Source: Nemertoderma westbladi
Lineage: Eukaryota; Xenacoelomorpha; Nemertodermatida; Nemertodermatidae
NCBI GenBank assembly: GCA_032718475.1
Contig: JAUCBJ010000284.1
Coordinates: 1 to 64,000, forward strand
DNA length: 64,000 nt
Direction: 5' to 3'
The notes under the pieces were generated by a model. The model was given only the letters and a program-made list of their open reading frames with translations, ran no database searches and was not told the origin of the DNA. Position numbers and translations under genes: made by a program. The number at the start of each line of letters is the position of its first letter. Position 1 is the first letter of the stretch. Shown here in pieces: positions 1 to 11,500 of this stretch.

Positions 1-317
1 ATCTTGGTATTCTTGGCTCGGTATGGAACTTCGTCGCATATAGTATTACTAATGTCATGTATAAAGATTTAATTTGAAAATATGTCAAATAATATATTTA
101 ATATTCAGATCCTGCTCCTTTCCCTAAATTGAGAATTTAACATTGAGGCGGGATATTAACTCGGCAAAATGGGATTTGCGTCCAGTCCCCCTGTCTCTTA
201 ATATTATAATGCTAACTACAGTTTAATTAATTAATGTAATTAATTAATATAGGCCCCTATGTTAATTTAAAATATAGCAATTTGATACAAAGTTCTGCTG
301 CATACATCATTACAATC
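1..317. other. 5' flank of the P450 gene with a diverged repeat
   Basis: No gene is seen here. The stretch at about 107-190 resembles about 1194-1310 in the intron of the P450 gene: both share a run around TTTAACATTG followed by a GA-rich part. This looks like two old copies of a dispersed repeat. The immediate upstream region is AT-rich (TTAATTAATTAATGTAATTA near 223-250) and no convincing core promoter can be named. Confidence 0.45.
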
Positions 318-2240
318 ATGATCGACATAGGAAGTTGTATGGTATTTGGTGCGACATTCTGTGGTATTTACTTCTACTTAACGTCCACGGATTCGCGATC
401 CAATATGCCGCCGTCGCTTAAGGGTCTGCCTCTTATAGGCAACGTTATGTCGCTGCGAGGCGTGAAACCCGAACATTTCGGTGGAGTAATGGCGGGCTGG
501 TCGCGGAAACTTGGAAGCGGTGTCGTTTCGGTAAAACTAGGGCCAAAACAAATGATTATCTTAAATACATTTGGTTCAATTAAAGACGCTTTCGTAACCA
601 AATCAAAGGTGTTTTCTGGAAGAGTGTTACTAAATGTAAACGATAATGAAGCAAATAGGAGTGGAATTATATTTAATGAAGGAATGAGTTGGACTGTAAA
701 CAGGCGGTTGGCCACAAGAATTATGCGTAAGTTCGGTGTAGGAAAGGCCTCCATCGAGATAGGGTGGAGTTTGAAGCGGATGAGTTATGTGATGACGTCA
801 TGAAAAACGCCGGAGAAGATATCGATCCTTACAACGCGGTATATTTGACGATCACAGATGTATTTGCAACATTGTATTTGGAAGGCGTTTCGAATTTAGC
901 GACCCTTACCTTCAGGCTCTTATGGAATGCAATCAAGTTATATCTAAGTATAGCGGGCCGTCTTCTAGACGATTCATCAAAGTGGTAGGAGGTACGTAAA
1001 CTAGTCATACGTGAGGTCAAGGCCTTGATATGAGGTACTTTAACTGAATTTTATATGCGGCAGTACCTTGACTGCCACAAAATTGGTTACAAGTAAACAG
1101 ATGGGGTTACTTTCAACGCAATCAAAATTAATTTCTCTTCAGGGGAAAATCGACGCAAATAACAGCGTTCTTTTGGTTAGATTAACGTGCTGCTGTAACC
1201 GCCTGCTTTCCCTTAAGTGATCATTTAACATTGGGACGAGATATAATTCGCCGAGATATAATTTGAAATTAATAATTATTATTAATTATCCCCCCCCCCC
1301 CCCTGTCTGTCTCAAAGTAAATTAAAGAAAGTTACGCACAATATTGTTAGGATTAAGCTGTTTATTTATTCCAAACCGCGTGTAATTGTTCTCTTCGCTT
1401 ATTTTTAATGACAATTATTTTTCAGCAAAATACATCCCTGGAACACAAGAGAATGTTGTGCACAACATCCTCGTAAAGTACAACGATCTTGTACAACTGG
1501 AGATCAACGCACATCGCGACAGACTCAACTACGACTCCGATGATGTCGATTTGATCGACGGCTACCTGAAGGAGGCCCATCGCCTCAACAACGAAGATTC
1601 CGCCCGTTTCCTCACCGAAACCAATCTGGTTTCCATGATTAAGGATTTATTTTCCGCGGGTTCTGAAACAACAACGAGCGCAGTTTACTGGTTCATATTG
1701 CTGATGGCCAAGAATCCCGCCGTCCAGACTAGATGCCAGTCTCTTATAGAGGAATCAGTTTGCGGAACGACTTCTAGCGAGCTCTTCCGTGTCTTTCCGT
1801 ACTTGGAGGCCGTAATGAACGAAGTTCTTCGCTTCGCGTGTATAGCCGCATTCGCAGCACCCCATCGGCTCATCTCCGCGACAACGTTACATTCCTACGA
1901 CATTCCCGCGAATGTAACGGTATTGGCTAACCTATGGGCTCTGTGCCGCGACCCAGATGTCTGGGAGAAGCCGGATTCATTCTACCCTGAAAATTTCCTC
2001 GACGAGAATCACCAATTTATTAAGAAGGGGTCTTTTATTCCATTCGGTATCGGGCCTAGAATTTGTTTCGGGGAATCTCTAGCTAAGGTGGAGATGAGAG
2101 TGATATTCGCTAAGTTACTTCATCGATTCTTCATAACGCCCCCTAGCGATGGTGTGTTACCCTCGATAGACGAGATAGAAGGAGGTCATTTCAGACGTTC
2201 TAAACCGTTTCGGGTGATTCTCACACCTCGAACTCTCTAG
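318..2240 (+). CDS. Cytochrome P450 (CYP2 clan), two exons, exon 1 frameshifted
   Basis: Haem-thiolate monooxygenase that would sit in the ER membrane and oxidise lipophilic substrates. Exon 1 (318-991) encodes a hydrophobic N-terminal anchor, a proline-rich hinge (PPSLKGLPLIGN) and the early helices. Exon 2 (1426-2240) carries the I-helix AGSETTT, the ExxR motif (EVLR), the FYPENF segment and the haem loop FGIGPRICFGE with its cysteine ligand. The donor is G|GTACGT at 991/992 and the acceptor TTTTCAG ends at 1425, so the split codon reads Ala and the intron is phase 1. The summed length of about 496 residues is normal for the family. Two single bases appear to be missing in exon 1, near 758-761 and near 884-888; each throws the frame, while reading resumes perfectly in the next frame. 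Either a young pseudogene or two assembly indels; exon 2 shows no damage. A poly(A) signal follows. The ATG at 318 is preferred over an upstream in-frame TTG at 282. Confidence 0.85.
992..1425 (+). other. P450 intron with a poly-C tract
   Basis: Phase 1 intron between the two P450 exons. It holds a diverged repeat copy (about 1194-1310) that resembles the gene's 5' flank, and a run of 14 C at 1290-1303. No other gene is seen. Confidence 0.7.
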
Positions 2241-2261
2241 AGGCTCTCTGTATGTACTATG

Positions 2262-2275
2262 TAAATAAATAAATA
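2262..2275 (+). promoter_or_regulatory. Likely poly(A) signal of the P450 gene
   Basis: Overlapping AATAAA hexamers about 25 bases after the P450 stop codon. The position fits a short 3' UTR. Confidence 0.5.
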
Positions 2276-2352
2276 AGTATTAGTAATCGTAATTACTGTA
2301 TGCAATTATTAATTATTAGCACAGTATTTATGTATGATAGATGAATTAAACC

Positions 2353-2665
2353 GTGCTAATCACGATGAACTGGAGCTCTGACAATTCGCATCCTAGCGTC
2401 AAACAGATGAACCGTAAAAGTCTGCCTGTGTGTAGAATTTATAATTATTCATTGCTCGTAGGTTACTACTACCAAAATCCAGATGAATCTGATGGTTGGT
2501 TCTATGATTACAGCTACTTTTACGTTTCTGTCAATTCGCCCCTTGCGGCAGAGAGAGGAACTATATAGGTCTGCCTGTGTGTAGAATTTCTAAACTTTTA
2601 ATAGACTACATGTGTACCAAGTTTGGTTCCATTTCATCTATGATTGGCCGACTTATTAGCGTTCA
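2353..2665. repeat. Dispersed repeat, family with a TTTGGTTCCAT core
   Basis: The words TCTGCCTGTGTGTAGAATTT occur twice (near 2420 and 2569). The stretch 2595-2655 (ACATGTGTACCAAGTTTGG, then TTCCAT and GATTGGCCGACTTA) returns on the opposite strand at about 22160-22290, and its ACCAAACTTGGTA core also occurs near 4551. This is an interspersed repeat; the open frame at 2353-2568 is not considered a gene. Confidence 0.6.
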
Positions 2666-3253
2666 AACATTCCTGCCACAAACCCAGCCAGCTAGCTAGC
2701 CACAAACAAACTAATAATAGCTGCAGGAACCCGAGCAGGTTCCAGTTCCAGTGATAATATTTATATTCGCCTCCGGACTAAATTGATATTTTACAGTAAC
2801 ATTTTACAGATAGTGGTGCATATTGGCAGAAAATGAAAAAGTAGTAAGCCCTACTCTCCATTGCAAATTAATTGCGGGATGGATGGTCGCAATGAAACGA
2901 AGTATTGTTTATTGTTTTGGTTTTAAAACACCGCCACTGTAATCCCCCCTTAGGCCAATGACTGCAATGACGGTAGGGGAATGGGTAATGTTGGTTAGTT
3001 GAACCTAACACAGTGCTAATTAGATACGAGGCGACTGAAGATGAATTTAGATGAATAAATTCTTAAATATTAATGCTAAATAAATTATATTATGTGTTAT
3101 AAAAATTATCATGTTTAAAATATTTTTATTCCAAAATTGTAACATTACTCAACGCCGTTAGTATTAACAGCGAGTTGTTATTTAGCACTTTAAAACTTTA
3201 GAGGACATTACAGCATTGTATTGGCCTGTACATTTAGTATTGTATTTGGTGTT
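2666..3253. other. Intergenic, no gene seen
   Basis: AT-rich. The segment 2905-2945 (TATTGTTTTGGTTTTAAAAC, then CACTGTAA) is a diverged copy of a repeat that appears three more times at 34.46-34.58 kb and 35.41-35.45 kb. Nothing else stands out. Confidence 0.5.
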
Positions 3254-3342
3254 ATTGTTTACGTGGTAACCAATGACGGCGTTAAGTAATGTCCACTACA
3301 GGGACATTACTTAACGCCGTCATTGGATACCACGTAAACAAT
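3254..3342. repeat. Hairpin: 41-bp arms, 7-bp spacer
   Basis: The arms 3254-3294 and 3302-3342 are reverse complements with a single mismatch; they contain AATGACGGCGTTAAGTAATG and its complement. A third related copy (AACATTACTCAACGCCGTTA) sits at about 3141. Probably a small foldback or MITE relic. Confidence 0.8.
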
Positions 3343-3615
3343 ATGTGGAAATTTGCCTACTGCAGATATGCCTACTGCATTGCCTACCGGTAGGCGGGGT
3401 ATAGCTTTTAATAACCAGCAGGGCCTAGCTATATTATTATAACATGGCTCCAAACGCCACCATAAATATAAGCTAACTTATTTATAACATAATTTATGTC
3501 ATTTTAACAATTATTTATACAGCAACTAATATAATTGGTACAGTTTCTATCACTTATAATGTATATGTACAATCATTTCGTAATGTTAAAATTTTGGAAT
3601 AAAACTACATACATA

Positions 3616-3746
3616 CTTGTTGCAAAGTACTTTACAGTGTTCTGATCCTCGGGGCTTTATTTTCACTCACTCACTAACGTTCGTTCGTGTAACAAAGCCA
3701 CTCGGATCATCACACTGTAAAGTGCTACTTTACACACAAGTAAGTA
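3616..3746. repeat. Imperfect hairpin element
   Basis: The arms 3616-3662 and 3700-3746 are about 75% complementary, sharing ACTTTACAGTGT and GATCC blocks. The loop holds the short repeats CACTCACTCA and CGTTCGTTCG. A decayed MITE is the simplest reading. Confidence 0.5.
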
Positions 3747-4200
3747 AATAGTTATTATTCTTCAATTGTTACTTTTTCGGTAGGTAGATGTTATCGTCTC
3801 TAGTGGCACCCAGCACTGGCCCATTTAAGTAATTCGGCCTGGCCGGATTACTTGACCTAATTCTACCGGATCTATTTACTTTCAGTTTCTCCACTCCCCG
3901 ATTCGATACCTACCAGTGCACCAAACTATTATTATTACAGTTCTGTAGTTATTATTTTATTATCTATTCTAGTATCACGTAGGTTGATAGGCCTACACAT
4001 TTACAGTTGAATATCTACATACATTGTATCATCGATGTCAGATAAAATTTATGAATCGCGATGTTCTATGTGAACCCAACGTGCAGCCGCTGCTGAGTCG
4101 ACCCAAACGATTATCTGTTTCCTATTAAGTTTAACAGATTAAGTAATATAATAACTAATACACCATGTCCCAGAATATAGTGTCTTAATTCAGTGACACG

Positions 4201-4221
4201 CCCCCCCCCCCCCCCCCCCCC
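4201..4221. repeat. Poly-C tract, 21 bases
   Basis: Pure run of 21 C. One of about twelve G:C homopolymers of 11 bases or more in the window. Confidence 0.9.
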
Positions 4222-4630
4222 TTAATTGTTCTACAAATCGTAATGAGATTGCATGAAATTTGAAACAGAGATAGTTTCACTTCCCGACCACTGACTGGGT
4301 GAGCCAGAATTTTTATTTTTGCTTTCAATCTTTAGCTACAAGCGTTTGAAAAAGGTGTCTCCGGGATCCGGCGATATTACACCAGTAGTTATTATTCTTC
4401 CTGATAGCTGTGGGGCGAGCGACGAAAGTAAGCGAGCTTAGCATACAAGTACCACTTACTCAATCGGTGTGTCTGTTGTTCTGTTGATCTGTTGTTCTGT
4501 CGTGTCCAATTTTAAACGTTAATAACTCAGCCAAATGTTAATGAAATTTAACCAAACTTGGTATACATATAGTCTGGCCAAAGTTTAGAAATTTTCCAAG
4601 TTGAATTTTCGCATGGCATTCGAGAAGCTA

Positions 4631-4868
4631 AAGGCCAAGATACACCACAGGAGCGGCGAGCGGCAGCGGCAGCGGCGAGCGGCCGCGGCAAGCGGCCACT
4701 TTTTAAAAATGGAACACATTATTTTCTATGGGTGATGATACAACACAAATGGCTGCTGCCGCTCGCCGCTCCTATAGTGTATCATACTAAAAGTCGCCGC
4801 TCACATCGGCCGCTCGCCGCGGACGCCCGCCGCTGCCGCTCGCCGCTCCTGTGGTGTATCATGGCCTT
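4631..4868. mobile_element. MITE with GC-rich GAGCGGCGAGCGGC inverted repeats
   Basis: The ends read AAGGCCAAGATACACCACAG and the complement of AAGGCCATGATACACCACAG, followed in both arms by GAGCGGCGAGCGGCAGCGGC. The arms run about 60 bp. An internal minus-strand copy of the same motif lies at about 4749-4790 (ending in a TATAGTGTATCATAC variant), so one copy may have inserted into another. No transposase is present. Confidence 0.65.
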
Positions 4869-5587
4869 AAGATAATAACAGTTAATTAGTTAATTAAGTT
4901 GATTAGGGTAAAAACATCAATTTCAACCTGCCTCCTTAAAGGATATTAATTATTTTCTAGTATAAGATTTAAATAATTATACTTAAAAGTTATACAGCTG
5001 TAATCCCCATACAACATTCCATCATAGTTTTTAATTAGTTCAAGTGACTTGCTTTAATAAATGTGTCTTTAATTGATCTAAACGTAATTAAAGCGGCACA
5101 ATTATTGAGTACAAATTTAATCCTTCCCATTATTTGTCAACATAGTCTCTGCGGGGGTGTAAAGCTGCTAGCTGGCACCAGGGCAGAGGGGAATTGTACT
5201 GTAATAGGCAGCCAGTAGTATTGCTATAGCAACACAGACATAACTCCAACCACACTGCCTGTATTTCAATTCCTATTGACTCTATACTATAAATGTTGTT
5301 ACTATCTCAGGTGACAGAAGATATAATGACATAAATACTCATGGCTGTTGTAGGCTTATATCTGAAATAGTTTAGTTTTGTTTGTTGGCAAATGTTGCCT
5401 GCTAGAAGGGCACCGTAGAGTTTAGTCGTCCAAGTGTTGGACTGAGGGGGGTGGGATTGAGGGCGAGACGCCCTCCCCACACAAAATATAAAAAAATAAA
5501 ATAATAAAAATAATAGAGAAAGAGAGTAAGAGAAAGGAAAGTAATAGTACATAGTAGGTACGTAGTAAGTAAGTAGGCAGATATAAG
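4869..5587. other. Intergenic, AT-rich, no gene seen
   Basis: Contains no open frame with recognisable coding character. The end (about 5455-5587) becomes purine-rich and leads into the minisatellite with early GTACGTAGTAAGTAAGTAGG words. A short hairpin, AGGGCGAGACGCCCT, is at about 5459. Confidence 0.5.
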
Positions 5588-8500
5588 TTAGTAAGAAGGT
5601 AAGAGGGTACGTAGTACCGTTAGTTAGAGAGTTAGTTAGTAGTAAGAGGGCACGTAGTACCGTTAGTAAGAGTTAGTGGAGTTAGTTAGTAAGAGGGTAC
5701 GTGTAGTACCGTTAGTAGAAGAGTTAGTAAGAGGGTACGTAGTACCGTTAGTAAGAGTTAGTGGAGTTAGTTAGTAAGAGGGTACGTAGTACTGTTAGTA
5801 AGAGTTAGTGGAGTTAGTTAGTAAGAGAGTACGTAGTACCGGTTAGTAAGAGTTAGTGGAGTTAGTTAGTAAGAGGGTACGTAGTACCGTTAGTAAGAAT
5901 TAGTGGAGTTAGTTAGTAAGAGGGTACGTAGTACTGTTAGTAAGAGTTAGTGGAGTTAGTTAGTAAGAGGGTACGTAGTACCGTTAGTAAGAGTTAGTAG
6001 AAGAGTTAGTAAGAGGGTACGTAGTACCGTTAGTAAGAGTTAGTGGAGTTAGTTAGTAAGAGGGTACGTAGTACCGTTAGTAAGAATTAGTGGAGTTAGT
6101 TAGTAAGAGGGTACGTAGTACCGGTTAGTAAGAGTTAGTGGAGTTAGAAGGTAGTAAGAGGGTACGTAGTACCGTTAGTAAGAGTTAGTGGAGTTAGTTA
6201 GTAAGAGGGTACGTAGTACCGTTAGTAAGAGTTAGTAGAAGAGTTAGTAAGAGGGTACGTAGTACCGTTAGTAAGAGTTAGTGGAGTTAGTTAGTAAGAG
6301 GGTACGTAGTACCGGTTAGTAAGAGTTAGTGGAGTTAGAAGGTAGTAAGAGGGTACGTAGTACCGTTAGTAAGAGTTAGTGGAGTTAGTTAGTAAGAGGG
6401 TACGTGTAGTACCGTTAGTAGAAGAGTTAGTAAGAGGGTACGTAGTACCGTTAGTAAGAGTTAGTGGAGTTAGTTAGTAAGAGGGTACGTAGTACCGGTT
6501 AGTAAGAGTTAGTGGAGTTAGAAGGTAGTAAGAGGGTACGTAGTACCGTTAGTAAGAGTTAGTGGAGTTAGTTAGTAAGAGGGTACGTAGTACCGTTAGT
6601 AAGAATTAGTGGAGTTAGTTAGTAAGAGGGTACGTAGTACCGGTTAGTAAGAGTTAGTGGAGTTAGAAGGTAGTAAGAGGGTACGTAGTACCGTTAGTAA
6701 GAGTTAGTGGAGTTAGTTAGTAAGAGGGTACTTGTAGTACCGTTAGTAGAAGAGTTAGTAAGAGGGTAAGTAGTACCGTTAGTAAGAATTAGTGGAGTTA
6801 GTTAGTAAGAGGGTACGTAGTACCGGTTAGTAAGAGTTTGTGGAGTTAGAAGGTAGTAAGAGGGTACGTAGTACCGTTAGTAAGAATTAGTGGAGTTAGT
6901 TAGTAAGAGGGTACGTAGTACCGTTAGTAAGAGTTAGTGGAGTTAGTTAGTAAGAGGGTACGTAGTACCGTTAGTAAGAATTAGTGGAGTTAGTTAGTAA
7001 GAGGGTACGTAGTACCGTTAGTAAGAGTTAGTGGAGTTAGTTAGTAAGAGGGTACGTAGTACCGTTAGTAAGAGTTAGTGGAGTTAGTTAGTAAGAGGGT
7101 ACGTAGTACCGTTAGTAAGAATTAGTGGAGTTAGTTAGTAAGAGGGTACGTAGTACTGTTAGTAAGAGTTAGTGGAGTTAGTTAGTAAGAGGGTACGTAG
7201 TACCGTTAGTAAGAATTAGTGGAGTTAGTTAGTAAGAGGGTACGTAGTACTGTTAGTAAGAGTTAGTGGAGTTAGTTAGTAAGAGGGTACGTAGTACCGT
7301 TAGTAAGAGTTAGTGGAGTTAGTTAGTAAGAGAGTACGTAGTACCGTTAGTAAGAGTTAGTGGAGTTAGTTAGTAAGAGGGTACGTAGTACCGTTAGTAA
7401 GAGTTAGTAGAAGAGTTAGTAAGAGGGTACGTAGTACCGTTAGTAAGAGTTAGTGGAGTTAGTTAGTAAGAGGGTACGTAGTACCGTTAGTAAGAGTTAG
7501 TAGAAGAGTTAGTAAGAGGGTACGTAGAACTGTTAGTAAGAGTTAGTGGAGTTAGTTAGTAAGAGGGTACGTAGTACCGTTAGTAAGAGTTAGTGGAGTT
7601 AGTTAGTAAGAGGGTACGTAGTACCGTTAGTAAGAGTTAGTGGAGTTAGTTAGTAAGAGGGTACGTAGTACCGTTAGTAAGAGTTAGTGGAGTTAGTTAG
7701 TAAGAGGGTACGTAGTACCGTTAGTAAGAGTTAGTAGAAGAGTTAGTAAGAGGGTACGTAGTACCGTTAGTAAGAATTAGTGGAGTTAGTTAGTAAGAGG
7801 GTACGTAGTACCGTTAGTAAGAATTAGTGGAGTTAGTTAGTAAGAGGGTACGTAGTACCGTTAGTAAGAGTTAGTAGAAGAGTTAGTAAGAGGGTACGTA
7901 GTACCGTTAGTAAGAATTAGTGGAGTTAGTTAGTAAGAGGGTACGTAGTACCGTTAGTAAGAATTAGTGGAGTTAGTTAGTAAGAGGGTACGTAGTACTG
8001 TTAGTAAGAGTTAGTAGAAGAGTTAGTAAGAGGGTACGTAGTACCGTTAGTAAGAATTAGTGGAGTTAGTTAGTAAGAGGGTACGTAGTACCGTTAGTAA
8101 GAGTTAGTGGAGTTAGTTAGTAAGAGGGTACGTAGTACTGTTAGTAAGAGTTAGTGGAGTTAGTTAGTAAGAGGGTACGTAGTACCGTTAGTAAGAGTTA
8201 GTGGAGTTAGTTAGTAAGAGGGTACGTAGTACCGTTAGTAAGAGTTAGTAGAAGAGTTAGTAAGAGGGTACGTAGTACCGTTAGTAAGAATTAGTGGAGT
8301 TAGTTAGTAAGAGGGTACGTAGTACCGTTAGTAAGAATTAGTGGAGTTAGTTAGTAAGAGGGTACGTAGTACTGTTAGTAAGAGTTAGTGGAGTTAGTTA
8401 GTAAGAGGGTACGTAGTACCGTTAGTAAGAGTTAGTGGAGTTAGTTAGTAAGAGGGTACGTAGTACCGTTAGTAAGAGTTAGTGGAGTTAGTTAGTAAGA

Positions 8501-11500
8501 GGGTACGTAGTACCGTTAGTAAGAGTTAGTAGAAGAGTTAGTAAGAGGGTACGTAGTACCGTTAGTAAGAATTAGTGGAGTTAGTTAGTAAGAGGGTACG
8601 TAGTACCGTTAGTAAGAATTAGTGGAGTTAGTTAGTAAGAGGGTACGTAGTACCGTTAGTAAGAGTTAGTAGAAGAGTTAGTAAGAGGGTACGTAGTACC
8701 GTTAGTAAGAATTAGTGGAGTTAGTTAGTAAGAGGGTACGTAGTACCGTTAGTAAGAATTAGTGGAGTTAGTTAGTAAGAGGGTACGTAGTACTGTTAGT
8801 AAGAGTTAGTGGAGTTAGTTAGTAAGAGGGTACGTAGTACCGTTAGTAAGAGTTAGTGGAGTTAGTTAGTAAGAGGGTACGTAGTACCGTTAGTAAGAGT
8901 TAGTGGAGTTAGTTAGTAAGAGGGTACGTAGTACCGTTAGTAAGAGTTAGTGGAGTTAGTTAGTAAGAGGGTACGTTGTACCGTTAGTAAGAATTAGTGG
9001 AGTTAGTTAGTAAGAGGGTACGTAGTACTGTTAGTAAGAGTTAGTGGAGTTAGTTAGTAAGAGGGTACGTAGTACCGTTAGTAAGAGTTAGTAGAAGAGT
9101 TAGTAAGAGGGTACGTAGTACCGTTAGTAAGAATTAGTGGAGTTAGTTAGTAAGAGGGTACGTAGTACCGTTAGTAAGAGTTAGTGGAGTTAGTTAGTAA
9201 GAGGGTACGTAGTACCGTTAGTAAGAGTTAGTAGAAGAGTTAGTAAGAGGGTACGTAGTACCGTTAGTAAGAGTTAGTGGAGTTAGTTAGTAAGAGGGTA
9301 CGTAGTACCGTTAGTAAGAGTTAGTGGAGTTAGTTAGTAAGAGGGTACGTAGTACCGTTAGTAAGAGTTAGTGGAGTTAGTTAGTAAGAGGGTACGTAGT
9401 ACCGTTAGTAAGAGTTAGTGGAGTTAGTTAGTAAGAGGGTACGTGTAGTACCGTTAGTAGAAGAGTTAGTAAGAGGGTACGTAGTACCGTTAGTAAGAGT
9501 TAGTGGAGTTAGTTAGTAAGAGGGTACGTAGTACTGTTAGTAAGAGTTAGTGGAGTTAGTTAGTAAGAGGGTACGTGTAGTACCGTTCGTATAAGAGTTA
9601 GTAAGAGGGTACGTAGTACCGTTAGTAAGAATTAGTGGAGTTAGTTAGTAAGAGGGTACGTAGTACCGGTTAGTAAGAGTTAGTGGAGTTAGAAGGTAGT
9701 AAGAGGGTACGTAGTACCGTTAGTAAGAGTTAGTGGAGTTAGTTAGTAAGAGGGTACGTGTAGTACCGTTAGTAGAAGAGTTAGTAAGAGGGTACGTAGT
9801 ACCGTTAGCAAGAGTTAGTGGAGTTAGTTAGTAAGAGGGTACGTAGTACCGGTTAGTAAGAGTTAGTGGAGTTAGAAGGTAGTAAGAGGGTACGTAGTAC
9901 CGTTAGTAAGAATTAGTGGAGTTAGTTAGTAAGAGGGTACGTAGTACCGTTAGTAAGAGTTAGTGGAGTTAGTTAGTAAGAGGGTACGTAGTACCGTTAG
10001 TAAGAGTTAGTGGAGTTAGTTAGTAAGAGGGTACATAGTACCGTTAGTAAGAATTAGTGGAGTTAGTTAGTAAGAGGGTACGTAGTACCGTTAGTAAGAG
10101 TTAGTGGAGTTAGTTAGTAAGAGGGTACGTGTAGTACCGTTAGTAGAAGAGTTAGTAAGAGGGTACGTAGTACCGTTAGTAAGAGTTAGTGGAGTTAGTT
10201 AGTAAGAGGGTACGTAGTACCGTTAGTAAGAGTTAGTGGAGTTAGTTAGTAAGAGGGTACGTAGTACCGTTAGTAAGAGTTAGTGGAGTTAGTTAGTAAG
10301 AGGGTACGTAGTACCGTTAGTAAGAGTTAGTGGAGTTAGTTAGTAAGAGGGTACGTAGTACCGTTAGTAAGAGTTAGTGGAGTTAGTTAGTAAGAGGGTA
10401 CGTAGTACCGTTAGTAAGAGTTAGTGGAGTTAGTTAGTAAGAGGGTACGTAGTACCGTTAGTAAGAGTTAGTGGAGTTAGTTAGTAAGAGGGTACGTAGT
10501 ACCGTTAGTAAGAGTTAGTGGAGTTAGTTAGTAAGAGGGTACGTAGTACCGTTAGTAAGAGTTAGTGGAGTTAGTTAGTAAGAGGGTACGTAGTACCGTT
10601 AGTAAGAGTTAGTAGAAGAGTTAGTAAGAGGGTACGTAGTACCGTTAGTAAGAGTTAGTGGAGTTAGTTAGTAAGAGGGTACGTAGTACCGTTAGTAAGA
10701 GTTAGTGGAGTTAGTTAGTAAGAGGGTACGTAGTACCGTTAGTAAGAGTTAGTGGAGTTAGTTAGTAAGAGGGTACGTAGTACCGTTAGTAAGAGTTAGT
10801 GGAGTTAGTTAGTAAGAGGGTACGTAGTACCGTTAGTAAGAGTTAGTAGAAGAGTTAGTAAGAGGGTACGTAGTACCGTTAGTAAGAGTTAGTGGAGTTA
10901 GTTAGTAAGAGGGTACGTAGTACCGTTAGTAAGAGTTAGTGGAGTTAGTTAGTAAGAGGGTACGTAGTACCGTTAGTAAGAGTTAGTGGAGTTAGTTAGT
11001 AAGAGGGTACGTAGTACCGTTAGTAAGAGTTAGTGGAGTTAGTTAGTAAGAGGGTACGTAGTACCGTTAGTAAGAGTTAGTAGAAGAGTTAGTAAGAGGG
11101 TACGTAGTACCGTTAGTAAGAGTTAGTGGAGTTAGTTAGTAAGAGGGTACGTAGTACCGTTAGTAAGAGTTAGTGGAGTTAGTTAGTAAGAGGGTACGTA
11201 GTACCGTTAGTAAGAGTTAGTGGAGTTAGTTAGTAAGAGGGTACGTAGTACCGTTAGTAAGAGTTAGTGGAGTTAGTTAGTAAGAGGGTACGTAGTACCG
11301 TTAGTAAGAGTTAGTAGAAGAGTTAGTAAGAGGGTACGTAGTACCGTTAGTAAGAGTTAGTGGAGTTAGTTAGTAAGAGGGTACGTAGTACCGTTAGTAA
11401 GAGTTAGTGGAGTTAGTTAGTAAGAGGGTACGTAGTACCGTTAGTAAGAGTTAGTGGAGTTAGTTAGTAAGAGGGTACGTAGTACCGTTAGTAAGAGTTA

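Noticed and set aside
5307-5552. Minus-strand open frame with hydrophobic start
   Set aside because: The hydrophobic look comes from the purine-rich run before the minisatellite.
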